In this document: piece by piece, positions 7,246 through 15,331 of the stretch
Layout of the letters: every line of letters begins with the position of its first letter
Numbering within the stretch: the stretch's first letter is position 1
Assembly: GCA_934717555.1 (NCBI GenBank)
Contig: CAKUYY010000001.1
Location: 84,497 to 148,496, forward strand
Reading direction: 5' to 3'
Source of the DNA: an uncultured Clostridium sp.
GTDB taxonomy: Bacteria > Bacillota > Clostridia > Oscillospirales > Acutalibacteraceae
Length of the DNA: 64,000 nucleotides
The notes under the pieces: generated by a model
The model's database searches: none
Seen by the model: only the letters and a program-made list of their open reading frames with translations
What the model was told of the DNA's origin: nothing
Program-made: the position numbers and the translations under genes

Positions 7246-9861
7246 ATGAAAAAGTTTACTATTTTTGACCAGGGGCAGGAAAACCTGGCGTTAGGGGTTC
7301 AGGCTACCTGTTCCGGGCAAGCCGCTAAAGACTGCGGTGCAGAAAATGTAGTGGATGGGGATATCATGTCCACCCGCTGGATGGCGCCGGATCAAAAGGA
7401 AACCCAGTGGCTTACCTTGGATTTGGGACAGGGCAAGACCTTTAATCATGTGCGTATGTATTGGGGGGTTACGTATGCTGCCTCTTATGAGATAGAGACC
7501 TCCCAGGATGGGGAGCAGTGGGAGATGGTTTACCAGGACCGTTACAGCGAGGGCGGCAAGATAAACCTGCTGTTGGACCGCCCCTGTGAGGCCCGCTATG
7601 TACGTCTAAAAGTAAAAGAAAGCAGCAATCCTTCCGATGCCAAAACAGTGCTATACGCCCTGGAGCTGTACCAGCGGGATATGCATCAGCTGGCCCAGCG
7701 GGCTCTCGAAGATCTGGAAATTCCTCAATTGACCGGACGCGGTTTTTCTGTCCCTGCCAAAAAGGACGGTGTTTCCTATGGATGGAGCTGTTCTGGAAAA
7801 GGGCTGGTGTGGAACCAGGAGAAATCCATGGTGGACGTCCGCCGTGGGGAACAGAAGCAGGAGGAAACGTTGACCGTTTCCGCTACCGCGGGAGACTGTA
7901 CCCTGCAAAGACAATTCCAAGTGACAGTACGGGCGGCCGGCGACCCGGTAGTGGACTACGAAATTTATCCAGTTCCCCAGGAAATGAAACAAGAAGAATG
8001 TACGGTCAGTTTGACCGATTCCATCCATATAGTGCTGGAAAGCACGATGGATGATACCGTAAAGCAGCGAGTGGAAGAAGTCTTAGGAAAAGCAGGGGTT
8101 TCCTATTGTTATGGGGAAGAAGCCAGCGAGGATCATACCAACCTGCTGATCGGGGTATCCGGGTCCAAAGAAGCTGCGGACTGCTGTGCCGCCGCGAAGG
8201 ACAGCGGAAAATATTTTTCTAGGGCAGAAGGTAAATATGACCGTTATTTTATCCGGATAGACGCGTCAAGGCCCCAGGGGGATATCGTTATTTTGGGAGA
8301 GAACGCCCAGGCCGCTTTCTTTGGGCTGGCTACCCTGGAACAGATGCTGGAACAGAAAAAGGATGGCAAGCTGACGGCGGTTACCATTTATGATTATTCC
8401 GATACCCAGTACCGGGGTTTCATTGAGGGATTCTATGGATATCCCTGGGATATGGAAGACCGCATCAGCCTGATGGAGTACGGCAAGCGGTTTAAGATGA
8501 ATGTTTATATTTATGGGCCCAAGTCCGATCCCTACCATTTGGGAAGCTGGAGGGACGACTATCCCCAGGAAGTCAGCGAGAAACAGAGGGAACAGGGGCA
8601 GATGACCCAGAATGATATCCGCCGCCTGGCGGAGGAATCCCGCAGGACCCATATGAACTTTGTGTGGTCGGTGCATCCCGCCATGCAGAACGGCGTGGAT
8701 TTGAGCAGCCGGGAGACAGTAGACCAGGGAGTGGAGGCTGTCCTGAGAAAATACCGCCATTTATACAGCCTGGGCGTGCGGGGTTTTGCCCTGTTTGTGG
8801 ATGACATCGATTTACAGGAAGCCTTTGAGGGCAGCGAAATGCAGGCTTATATGGTAGACCGTATCCAGACTGCGTTGGATCAGGCGTATAATACGCCGGA
8901 CAAGGCGCCCCAGGATCGTGTTACCCCTCTATTCTATGTTCCTTCTTATTATGCCCTGGACTTTGGGGAAAAGGAAAAAAGGGAGCACAACCTTACCTGC
9001 CTGCAAACCGTGAATAAGGACGCGGTTATGACCATTACCGGAGGCGGATGCTGGTCTATTGTGGAGAACCAGGCTCTGAATACCTACCATTCCCTGCTGG
9101 GACGCAAACCCCTGATGTGGTGGAATTATCCGGTGAACGACAATATCGACGACACCATGCAGATGGGCCTGATAGATTCCGTTTACAGCGTCAGCAATGA
9201 TGTGGATGATTTGCTGGGAATCCTCTCCAACCCCATGAACCAGGCGGAAGCTTCCAAAGTAGCGCTGTTCGGCCTTGCGGATTATAGCTGGAACACAGCG
9301 GCCTTTGATGTCAAGGGCAACTGGGAACATTCCTTCGCTACTATTTTGGAACCGGAGGAAAAGCGCAGCGCCCTGCGGACATTTGCGGAGAACAGTTCGA
9401 TCGGCCATGAACCGGTTCGATTGATGAAGCTGTATGATAAATTCCAGAGGGAGTACCGCGTAGACAGCACGATGCCGGAATGTTCCGTAGCGTTGCGCCG
9501 GGAGCTGGAGCATATCATCAATGCCTGCGACGAACTGGAAGAAATGGATCGGGAACCCCAGGAGAGCCGGGCAAAAGCTTTATGGGGAGAAATCCGTCCG
9601 TGGGCTTGCAGGCTGCGTACTATGGCGGAAATCGCGGTCTTGGGGATCAAGGCGGCGGGTTCTACCGACCAAAGGGAAAAACAATGGTGCGGCCTGCTGG
9701 CTGAGGAGAAATACAAAGGACTTTCCTTCTCTCGGGAATATGAAACGCATTCTATCAAGGGCCATGGCGTCCAGCTGGAAGAAAAGGATTTCCCCATTCG
9801 GGTTTCTGAACGCAGGCTGGGGGCGTTTGTCAAATTCCTGATGGAATGGGTGCTGGGATAA
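7246..9861 (+). CDS. GH84 beta-N-acetylhexosaminidase with F5/8-type C domain
   Basis: 871 residues. Residues 1 to about 145 form an F5/8 type C (CBM32-like) carbohydrate-binding domain (NVVDGDIMSTRWMAPD, WLTLDLGQ). A GH20b-like alpha/beta domain follows at about 225-380, then the GH84 catalytic barrel from about 388 (YRGFIEGFYGYPW) with the catalytic aspartate pair in ALFVDDID near 518-519. It should release GlcNAc from mucin-type glycans or hyaluronan-like chains. Unlike clostridial NagH/NagJ it has no signal peptide: it starts MKKFTIFDQGQ, and a stop codon lies 12 codons upstream of ATG 7246. The nearest ribosome site is a weak GGAG. Confidence 0.9.
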   Translation: MKKFTIFDQGQENLALGVQATCSGQAAKDCGAENVVDGDIMSTRWMAPDQKETQWLTLDLGQGKTFNHVRMYWGVTYAASYEIETSQDGEQWEMVYQDRYSEGGKINLLLDRPCEARYVRLKVKESSNPSDAKTVLYALELYQRDMHQLAQRALEDLEIPQLTGRGFSVPAKKDGVSYGWSCSGKGLVWNQEKSMVDVRRGEQKQEETLTVSATAGDCTLQRQFQVTVRAAGDPVVDYEIYPVPQEMKQEECTVSLTDSIHIVLESTMDDTVKQRVEEVLGKAGVSYCYGEEASEDHTNLLIGVSGSKEAADCCAAAKDSGKYFSRAEGKYDRYFIRIDASRPQGDIVILGENAQAAFFGLATLEQMLEQKKDGKLTAVTIYDYSDTQYRGFIEGFYGYPWDMEDRISLMEYGKRFKMNVYIYGPKSDPYHLGSWRDDYPQEVSEKQREQGQMTQNDIRRLAEESRRTHMNFVWSVHPAMQNGVDLSSRETVDQGVEAVLRKYRHLYSLGVRGFALFVDDIDLQEAFEGSEMQAYMVDRIQTALDQAYNTPDKAPQDRVTPLFYVPSYYALDFGEKEKREHNLTCLQTVNKDAVMTITGGGCWSIVENQALNTYHSLLGRKPLMWWNYPVNDNIDDTMQMGLIDSVYSVSNDVDDLLGILSNPMNQAEASKVALFGLADYSWNTAAFDVKGNWEHSFATILEPEEKRSALRTFAENSSIGHEPVRLMKLYDKFQREYRVDSTMPECSVALRRELEHIINACDELEEMDREPQESRAKALWGEIRPWACRLRTMAEIAVLGIKAAGSTDQREKQWCGLLAEEKYKGLSFSREYETHSIKGHGVQLEEKDFPIRVSERRLGAFVKFLMEWVLG

Positions 9862-10020
9862 AATCGGCCGAAATATAGAGAAAAGTATTTTTGCATATTT
9901 TTTGAGTTTCTGGATGTCCAGAAGGTTTATTCTGGGGTAAAAAGGAAGCCTTTCTGATATTGCCTTCAATAAATGATGATGGACAGACAGATTAGTATTG
10001 ATCTTTGACCTATTGACTAA

Positions 10021-10065
10021 AAGGGCGCTTTCCGTCTGTTTTTCTATAGACGGAAAGCGCTTTTT
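10021..10065 (+). terminator. Rho-independent terminator after GH84
   Basis: A 13-bp stem GCGCTTTCCGTCT (10025-10037) pairs with 10048-10060 and is followed by five T's. It lies within the 444-bp gap 9862-10305, which otherwise holds AT-rich sequence and the promoter at 10221. Confidence 0.88.
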
Positions 10066-10220
10066 ACTGGAATGTTTGTCTTGTATGAAGAGTAGTTTCA
10101 AAGTATTTCAAAAAGAAAATTTGAAGAATAATTGGATGATTTTCTGGTGATTTCCATAGATGAATCTAATATTTTATATCTTTATTACAAAAAATTAACC
10201 GGCATATTAAGCTTTGAAAC

Positions 10221-10249
10221 TTTACAAACCTGCAATTGTTTGGTATGAT
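10221..10249 (+). promoter_or_regulatory. Sigma-A promoter for 10306 gene
   Basis: TTTACA, 17-bp spacer, TATGAT, with an extended -10 TG at 10241-10242. Confidence 0.75.
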
Positions 10250-10305
10250 AATTGGTAGATTTTGCCACGATATTTTATATCTTAAGGAGAAAGGGGAGGA
10301 TATGT

Positions 10306-11187
10306 TTGTCAGGTCAGCCGCCCGGTAAAAAGCGGGGGATGTGGCGTTCTTTCTTTTTCCCCGTGGCAGTACTTTTACTATTAGTGGCGTTGGCCGCTTT
10401 TCTGATTTGGCAGGCGAATTGCCAGCAGGGTCCGTCTGTCATGGGACAGCTCAGGCAGATTACCGGGAATTCTGTTACCGTTGGGAAAGAAGAGTCGGAT
10501 TTCTATCGCCTGATGGCCCAAAGGGCCATGGAACAGCAGGGGTCCCAAGCGACAGATTCAGGGGACGCGGCGGCGTATGCCTCCAAGGTATACGCCCGTT
10601 TCCTCGTGGGGGAGCGCCTTGGAATTTGCGGGCCATATTCCTATGAATCCCTGCAAATGGAGATGGAACAGGAAAACCAGGATCGGAAAAGCCGCAAGGA
10701 ACAAGGGGAAAAGCTGGAAGGGCCGCTTCAGTTTGAACTTACGGATTATTTGCCCTATCGTTTGGAGCAGCTGGAAGAGGCTTCGGTAGAAAAGTTGATT
10801 GAAAATCCTAGCTCTGTGTTGCTGGCCAACAGCAGGTCATACTGGGAGATAAACCGGGAGCAGTTCGCAGTGATCCGGGAAGTACAGGTAGATATGACTT
10901 CTGATGGAAAGACTACTCAAAGGACCTTTAAAAAATCCGATTTAAAAGAAATGAAAGAAAGCAATCCCCAATTATATGAGCTTTTGTCCGAGGCAAGGGA
11001 AGGACAGGCCTTTGCATATGAATATGACGGAGAGACCATAGAAGGAAAGGTTTTATCGGTGAAAAAGGAAACCGCAGCTTATGAGGAAGTAACGCAGCAG
11101 GTGTTATTTTCTTATATGAAATCGGTAGAATATCCACAATTGATTTCTCTGGTAGCGCAGAATAACCCGGTACAGCTCACAGAATAG
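10306..11187 (+). CDS. Unknown membrane-anchored extracytoplasmic protein
   Basis: 293 residues from TTG 10306, chosen because AGGGGAGG lies 6 bp upstream and downstream of the promoter. A basic N-terminus (GKKRGMW) is followed by one membrane helix (about 12-33) and a hydrophilic exterior part rich in E, Q and K, with long helices around 55-180. The layout recalls SurA/PpiC-type chaperone N-domains, but no prolyl-isomerase domain is present, so this is only a resemblance. It shares an operon with the mini-protein 53 bp downstream. Confidence 0.6.
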   Translation: MSGQPPGKKRGMWRSFFFPVAVLLLLVALAAFLIWQANCQQGPSVMGQLRQITGNSVTVGKEESDFYRLMAQRAMEQQGSQATDSGDAAAYASKVYARFLVGERLGICGPYSYESLQMEMEQENQDRKSRKEQGEKLEGPLQFELTDYLPYRLEQLEEASVEKLIENPSSVLLANSRSYWEINREQFAVIREVQVDMTSDGKTTQRTFKKSDLKEMKESNPQLYELLSEAREGQAFAYEYDGETIEGKVLSVKKETAAYEEVTQQVLFSYMKSVEYPQLISLVAQNNPVQLTE

Positions 11188-11240
11188 CCCGTAATGGTAT
11201 GAACAAGAAATATCATAAAAAGGAAAAGAGGTCTATCATC

Positions 11241-11474
11241 ATGAGAATTTGTAAAAAGGCGTTGGGTGTTTTGGCCAGTGTGTTGACATTGGCGCTGCTT
11301 TTTGCGGGAGTTCCCGCGGGTGGTGCTGTCCCGCAGGGGTTTGTACAGACAGGGGATTATATTCCCTATGTGCTGATCGGCGCCGTTGTAGTGGCGTGCA
11401 TTGTCATTATCCTTCTTCTGGTCTTTAGGAAGAAACCAAAAGATGATGATCAAGATCCCAAAGATCCCGAATAA
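11241..11474 (+). CDS. Mini-protein: signal peptide plus sortase-like C-terminal anchor
   Basis: 77 residues from ATG 11241 with AAAAGAGG upstream; an in-frame ATG at 11199 has no ribosome site. A signal peptide (about 1-30, ending near AGGAVP) is followed by about ten residues, then VQTGD, a 22-residue membrane helix and a basic tail FRKKPKDD. The tail copies the layout of cell-wall sorting signals (xPxTGD, helix, positive charges), but the proline position is V. Almost no mature domain remains. It could be a tiny membrane protein or a degenerate sortase substrate; a class B sortase is encoded at 61380. Confidence 0.6.
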   Translation: MRICKKALGVLASVLTLALLFAGVPAGGAVPQGFVQTGDYIPYVLIGAVVVACIVIILLLVFRKKPKDDDQDPKDPE

Positions 11475-11484
11475 ATGAAGCAAG

Positions 11485-11517
11485 AAGGCCCGTTGATTTG
11501 CCATATCAACGGGCCTT
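11485..11517 (+). terminator. Hairpin terminator after the mini-protein
   Basis: A 13-bp stem AAGGCCCGTTGAT / ATCAACGGGCCTT has a 7-nt loop. The following tail is only moderately T-rich. Confidence 0.65.
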
Positions 11518-11728
11518 CCTGCCTGTTTCAGGGAGTAATAAATTAAGAAGCTTGTGAGGTATGCTGTCCCGCGGGGCAGCACAAAACAAAAAATGCTTTT
11601 ATGGATATCCTTATAGGAGAACAAATTTCACTATTTGCAGATTGCCTTATCCTGTTAGGCAATAGTTGGATTGGGCAATGAGAAGCGATCTGCTGCGGAG
11701 AAAGATACCACTAGGCGGTAGACCATAG
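11518..11728. other. Intergenic region with several inverted repeats
   Basis: No gene is seen. A palindrome of the form TGCTGTCCC-GCG-GGGCAGCA lies around 11562-11580. GCAGAT 11637-11642 pairs with ATCTGC 11688-11693 and encloses ATTGCCT 11641-11647 / AGGCAAT 11657-11663, with a second competing GGGCAAT at 11673-11679. It does not match a riboswitch class that I recognise. Confidence 0.4.
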
Positions 11729-11757
11729 TTGCAAGGAAAGATTCAAACTGTTATAAT
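11729..11757 (+). promoter_or_regulatory. Promoter of the GT2 / pyruvyltransferase cluster
   Basis: TTGCAA, 17-bp spacer, TATAAT with an extended -10 (TGT before the box). The leader runs about 140 nt to the GTG start at 11907. It holds GAATAG 11803-11808 / CTATTC 11820-11825 and a competing AGAGCC 11807-11812 / GGCTCT 11851-11856 followed by TTTGTTTTTG, a possible weak attenuator. Confidence 0.6.
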
Positions 11758-11906
11758 TCCCATCAAAGGAGTTTGTTTGGCGTAAAAAACAGGAGGGATG
11801 GAGAATAGAGCCAAGAAAGCTATTCTAGTTCCAAGTTCTCTGTCTGATGAGGCTCTTTTGTTTTTGTGAAGGCGATATGCCTCAGATAGGAAAAGGGGGG
11901 ACGGCT

Positions 11907-12869
11907 GTGGAGCGTCCTGTAGTGAGCGTGGCGATGATCACTTACCGGCAGGAGCGCTATATCCGGGAAGCTATGGACAGTGTCCTGTGTCAACGGATTT
12001 CAGTGCCCTGGGAGGTTGTTGTGGGAGAAGATGCGTCTCCGGATCACACCGGCAAAATCCTGATGGAATATAGGGAAAAAGATCCGCAGCATATCCACCT
12101 GTTTCTCAGGAAAGCAAACTTAGGGGCCACAAGAAACCTATATGAGGTATTACAGGCATGCACGGGCCGTTATATTGCCCTGTTAGAAGGGGATGATTAC
12201 TGGATCGACCCGGATAAAATACAGAAACAAGTGGACTATCTGGAGAGCCATCCGGAGGCGGTCGCCTGTACCCACCGTTGCCTGTTTGTAGATGAATATA
12301 GCCGTCCCATTGCCAAAATACCGGTGAACGCCTGGTTTTATTCAGGGAGCCGTTATACCTTTGCGGAATTTTGCCGCAGGGAAATGCCGGGACAGGTGGG
12401 GACCTTAGTGATGCGGAATATTTTTCAGAATCCTCAGTATGATAACCGGATTTTATATCAAGCGCATCCCATCGTGGGGGATAGGACATTGTTTATGTTA
12501 TTGGCGGCCCAAGGCGATATCCATTGCCTGCGGGAAGTGATGGGATGTTACCGGATGGTCCAGCAGGCAGACGCCTCCAACTGGATTTCCCAGAGCGCGC
12601 GGCGCAATGTGTTGGACGGCAATGTCCGGTACCTATGTGCGCTGGAGGAATACTGCCGGTCGGAATTAAAACGCCCAGTTTCCTTTGAGGAGACAAAGCG
12701 GGAATATTATGGGCAGGCATTCTGCAAAATGCTCCGGCATCCTTCCCGGGGAAACCTTGCCGTAGTATGGAAGATTTTACAGATGAGCCGTCGCCCGGTT
12801 TCCCTATTCTGTAGTGGAATCGTACATTTGGCAGGTTCCATTCCCCGGTTTCTCTATGGGAAAAAGTGA
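11907..12869 (+). CDS. Glycosyltransferase family 2
   Basis: 320 residues from GTG 11907 (AAAAGGGGGG six bp upstream; ATG 11877 and 11847 are alternatives). It starts with the GT-A signature VVSVAMITYRQERYI, then VVGEDASPDHT, and a DXD-like EGDDYW at about residue 93-98 that binds the metal and nucleotide sugar. The C-terminal part is amphipathic without a clear membrane span. It is first in a co-directional set with an Fe-S protein and a pyruvyltransferase, so it likely adds a sugar to an envelope polysaccharide. Confidence 0.88.
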   Translation: MERPVVSVAMITYRQERYIREAMDSVLCQRISVPWEVVVGEDASPDHTGKILMEYREKDPQHIHLFLRKANLGATRNLYEVLQACTGRYIALLEGDDYWIDPDKIQKQVDYLESHPEAVACTHRCLFVDEYSRPIAKIPVNAWFYSGSRYTFAEFCRREMPGQVGTLVMRNIFQNPQYDNRILYQAHPIVGDRTLFMLLAAQGDIHCLREVMGCYRMVQQADASNWISQSARRNVLDGNVRYLCALEEYCRSELKRPVSFEETKREYYGQAFCKMLRHPSRGNLAVVWKILQMSRRPVSLFCSGIVHLAGSIPRFLYGKK

Positions 12870-12968
12870 CTTTTTCTTCTTTTGGATCGATAAAAAAGTA
12901 AAAGAATTTTTCAGTCGAAATAAGAGAGGTATTTGGCCGGAAAAGGATGTCAAAAGGAGAGAGAAAGA

Positions 12969-14093
12969 ATGAAGATTTGTGAGGGGAATTGTATACAGTG
13001 CGGGGTGTGCCTAGCTGTGTGCCCGCAGCGATGCATTACCTGGAGGGAAACCCCATGGGGAGAAAAAGAGCCGGAAATAAAGGAGTCGGAATGCATACAG
13101 TGCGGGATTTGTTCCCGCCGATGTCCAGCCAACCGGACTCCCAACGCCATGAGGCCCATGGAAGTATACGCGGCGTATAGCCTGGACCCGGAAGAAAGGA
13201 AAAGCTGCTCTTCTGGGGGTGCCGCTTGTGTTTTTTCGAGAGAGGTGATCCGGCGCGGCGGCGTAGTATTTGGCGCCGCATTTGGACCAGGGGGAAAGGT
13301 AAGCCATCGCGGTGTTTCCCAAGAGGACGGTTTACAGGCATTCAAAGGTTCCAAATACTTGCAGAGTGATTTGGAAGGGGTATTTCTCCAAATCAAAAAA
13401 CGATTGATGCGGGACCAAAATGTGCTTTTTATTGGAACCCCCTGCCAGATAGACGGGTTATACGCTTTTTTAGGAGGCCGGTTTGAACGGCTTACTACCA
13501 TTGACTTTGTGTGCCATGGTGCTCCCGCCCCTGTCTTTTTTCAGGAACATCTGGCCTTTTTGGAACAGAAAGCGGGAAAGCAAAGCGATGAGATTTCCTT
13601 CCGAGGGGAAAATGGGTATTGTTTAACACTATCCTGCCAGGGGATTCCTTTTTATCAAAGGAAAAAAGAAGATGACCTCTATTATCTGGCGTTTCTCTCC
13701 AATTTGCTCACCCGGGATTGCTGTTTACAATGCCCCTATGCCAGTACGGCGAGGGTGTCCGATCTCACGGTAGGGGATTTTTGGGGCCTGGGGGAGAAGC
13801 TGCCGTTTGATGGGGATCAGAAAGACGGGGTTTCCCTGATTTTGGTGAATACCCGGAAAGGACAGCGCTTGTTGGAAATCTGTAAAAAAGACCTATTCCT
13901 CAGAAAAAGGGAACTGGAAGAGGCCAGAAGGGGAAACAAACAGTTGCAGGGGCCTCCGCAACCCCATCCCAAAAGGGAGCTGTTCCGGAAACGTTATATC
14001 CGCCTGGGATTTGAGCAGGCTGCAGTGCGCACGTTGCCAACAAACTGGAGGCCTTTTTGGGGAAAAAGAGGCGGAGAGGATACTCAACGATGA
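12969..14093 (+). CDS. Ferredoxin-domain F420 hydrogenase/dehydrogenase beta-subunit-like protein
   Basis: 374 residues from ATG 12969 (AAGGAGA 8 bp upstream). Two 4Fe-4S motifs, CIQCGVCLAVCP and CIQCGICSRRCP, occupy residues about 7-60. FrhB-like N and C domains follow (FGAAFGPGG, LFIGTPCQIDGLYAFL, DFVCHGAP, then DLTVGDFWG). Such proteins often sit beside polysaccharide pyruvyltransferases, as here, where the stop overlaps the next start by ATGA. A redox step on the sugar, or electron supply for it, is the usual guess; the reaction is not known. Confidence 0.85.
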   Translation: MKICEGNCIQCGVCLAVCPQRCITWRETPWGEKEPEIKESECIQCGICSRRCPANRTPNAMRPMEVYAAYSLDPEERKSCSSGGAACVFSREVIRRGGVVFGAAFGPGGKVSHRGVSQEDGLQAFKGSKYLQSDLEGVFLQIKKRLMRDQNVLFIGTPCQIDGLYAFLGGRFERLTTIDFVCHGAPAPVFFQEHLAFLEQKAGKQSDEISFRGENGYCLTLSCQGIPFYQRKKEDDLYYLAFLSNLLTRDCCLQCPYASTARVSDLTVGDFWGLGEKLPFDGDQKDGVSLILVNTRKGQRLLEICKKDLFLRKRELEEARRGNKQLQGPPQPHPKRELFRKRYIRLGFEQAAVRTLPTNWRPFWGKRGGEDTQR

Positions 14094-15196
14094 GAATTGG
14101 TATTTTATCGATGCAAAGGATCTGTAACTACGGGTCTTTTTTGCAGGCATGGGCCCTACAACATCTATTACAGGGAATGGGGCATGAAGTTTGTTTTGTG
14201 GATTATACGCCGGGTCCGGTGCTCTGTCCAGAGCACCGGCCTCCTTTTTTTCATTTTTTAAAAGGAAAACTTCGTTCCCTGTGGCAGATGAGAAGCCGCC
14301 ACAGCCGAATGCTGCGCAAAAAAGAACGGAATGAGGAATTTCAGGAAATTTTTCAAAGAGAATACCTGCCTCTATTGGGGCTTACCAGTCAAAGGAACTG
14401 CCATACTCCAGTGGACCTTTTGGTTATCGGCAGCGATGAAGTGTTTCATTGTACGCAAAGTAATCCACAGGTAGGATATGCAAAAGAATTATTTGGAGAA
14501 GGAAATCAGGCGAAAAGAGTAGTCAGTTTTGCAGCCTCTTTCGGAACTACCACACTTTCCCTGCTCAAAGAAAAAGGGATTGATGGCGAGATTGAACAAA
14601 TGCTGTCCTGTTTTTCTTCTCTTTCTGTCCGGGACAGGCATTCCTGGGAAATGGTGAAGGCGCTGACTGGACGGGAAGCGTATATGCATATAGATCCAGT
14701 ACTTTTGTATGATTTTTCTCAAGAGATACCAAAAGAGACCGTTTGCAAGGATACGATCATCGTGTACGCCTATTCCGGCAGAATGCAGGCGCGGGAGATT
14801 GCCGCGATTCAGGACTTTGCGGTAAAACATAAAAAAGAGCTGGTATCCATAGGGACCTATCAGCCTTTTTGTCAAAAGAACTTATCCCATGTTTCTCCTT
14901 TTTCATTGTTGGCTTATATAAGGGATGCAGATTTTATCATAACCGATACTTTTCACGGTTGCGTATATGCCCTGAAATATCACAAGCCTTTTTGTGTCTT
15001 TTCGCGTCCTACCAATCGGGAAAAGATAGAAGGACTTCTAGAAATTTTTTGTGAAAAAAGTAGAAATATAGAAAAAATAGAAGATTTAGAAATGATATTA
15101 GGGCAATCTGTGAAAAAAGAAAAGAATAATTCCTTAATAAATAGAAAAAAATGGGAGGCGATCCAGTATTTAGAAAATCAATGCCAAGGTTTGTGA
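14090..15196 (+). CDS. Polysaccharide pyruvyl transferase family protein
   Basis: 368 residues from ATG 14090, overlapping the previous stop. The family's start MRIGILSMQRICNYGSFLQA is followed by DLLVIGSDEVFH (about 117-128) and the late ADFIITDTFHGCVYAL block near 282 with its conserved D-x-FHG. It should add pyruvate from phosphoenolpyruvate as a ketal to a cell-wall or exopolysaccharide sugar, giving a negative charge that can anchor surface proteins (CsaB-type role). Base composition becomes more A-rich at the 3' end. Confidence 0.87.
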   Translation: MRIGILSMQRICNYGSFLQAWALQHLLQGMGHEVCFVDYTPGPVLCPEHRPPFFHFLKGKLRSLWQMRSRHSRMLRKKERNEEFQEIFQREYLPLLGLTSQRNCHTPVDLLVIGSDEVFHCTQSNPQVGYAKELFGEGNQAKRVVSFAASFGTTTLSLLKEKGIDGEIEQMLSCFSSLSVRDRHSWEMVKALTGREAYMHIDPVLLYDFSQEIPKETVCKDTIIVYAYSGRMQAREIAAIQDFAVKHKKELVSIGTYQPFCQKNLSHVSPFSLLAYIRDADFIITDTFHGCVYALKYHKPFCVFSRPTNREKIEGLLEIFCEKSRNIEKIEDLEMILGQSVKKEKNNSLINRKKWEAIQYLENQCQGL

Positions 15197-15239
15197 TACC
15201 TTCCCACAACAGTGTTATATCTTTATGATTGAGCTGGGA

Positions 15240-15267
15240 TTGCGAAAAGAAAAAATAACAGTATAAT
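15240..15267 (+). promoter_or_regulatory. Promoter of the repeat lysozyme gene
   Basis: TTGCGA, 16-bp spacer, TATAAT at 15262-15267; the gene therefore has its own promoter behind the pyruvyltransferase. Confidence 0.6.
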
Positions 15268-15331
15268 AGTAATATATACAGAAAAACCAGATATTGGCAG
15301 AAAAGCAACACAAAAAGGAAGGAAAAAAGCC

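Noticed and set aside
11640..11735. Possible cyclic-di-GMP riboswitch upstream of the GT2 gene
   Set aside because: Stems exist, but the conserved core bases of that class are not found and a promoter lies between it and the gene.
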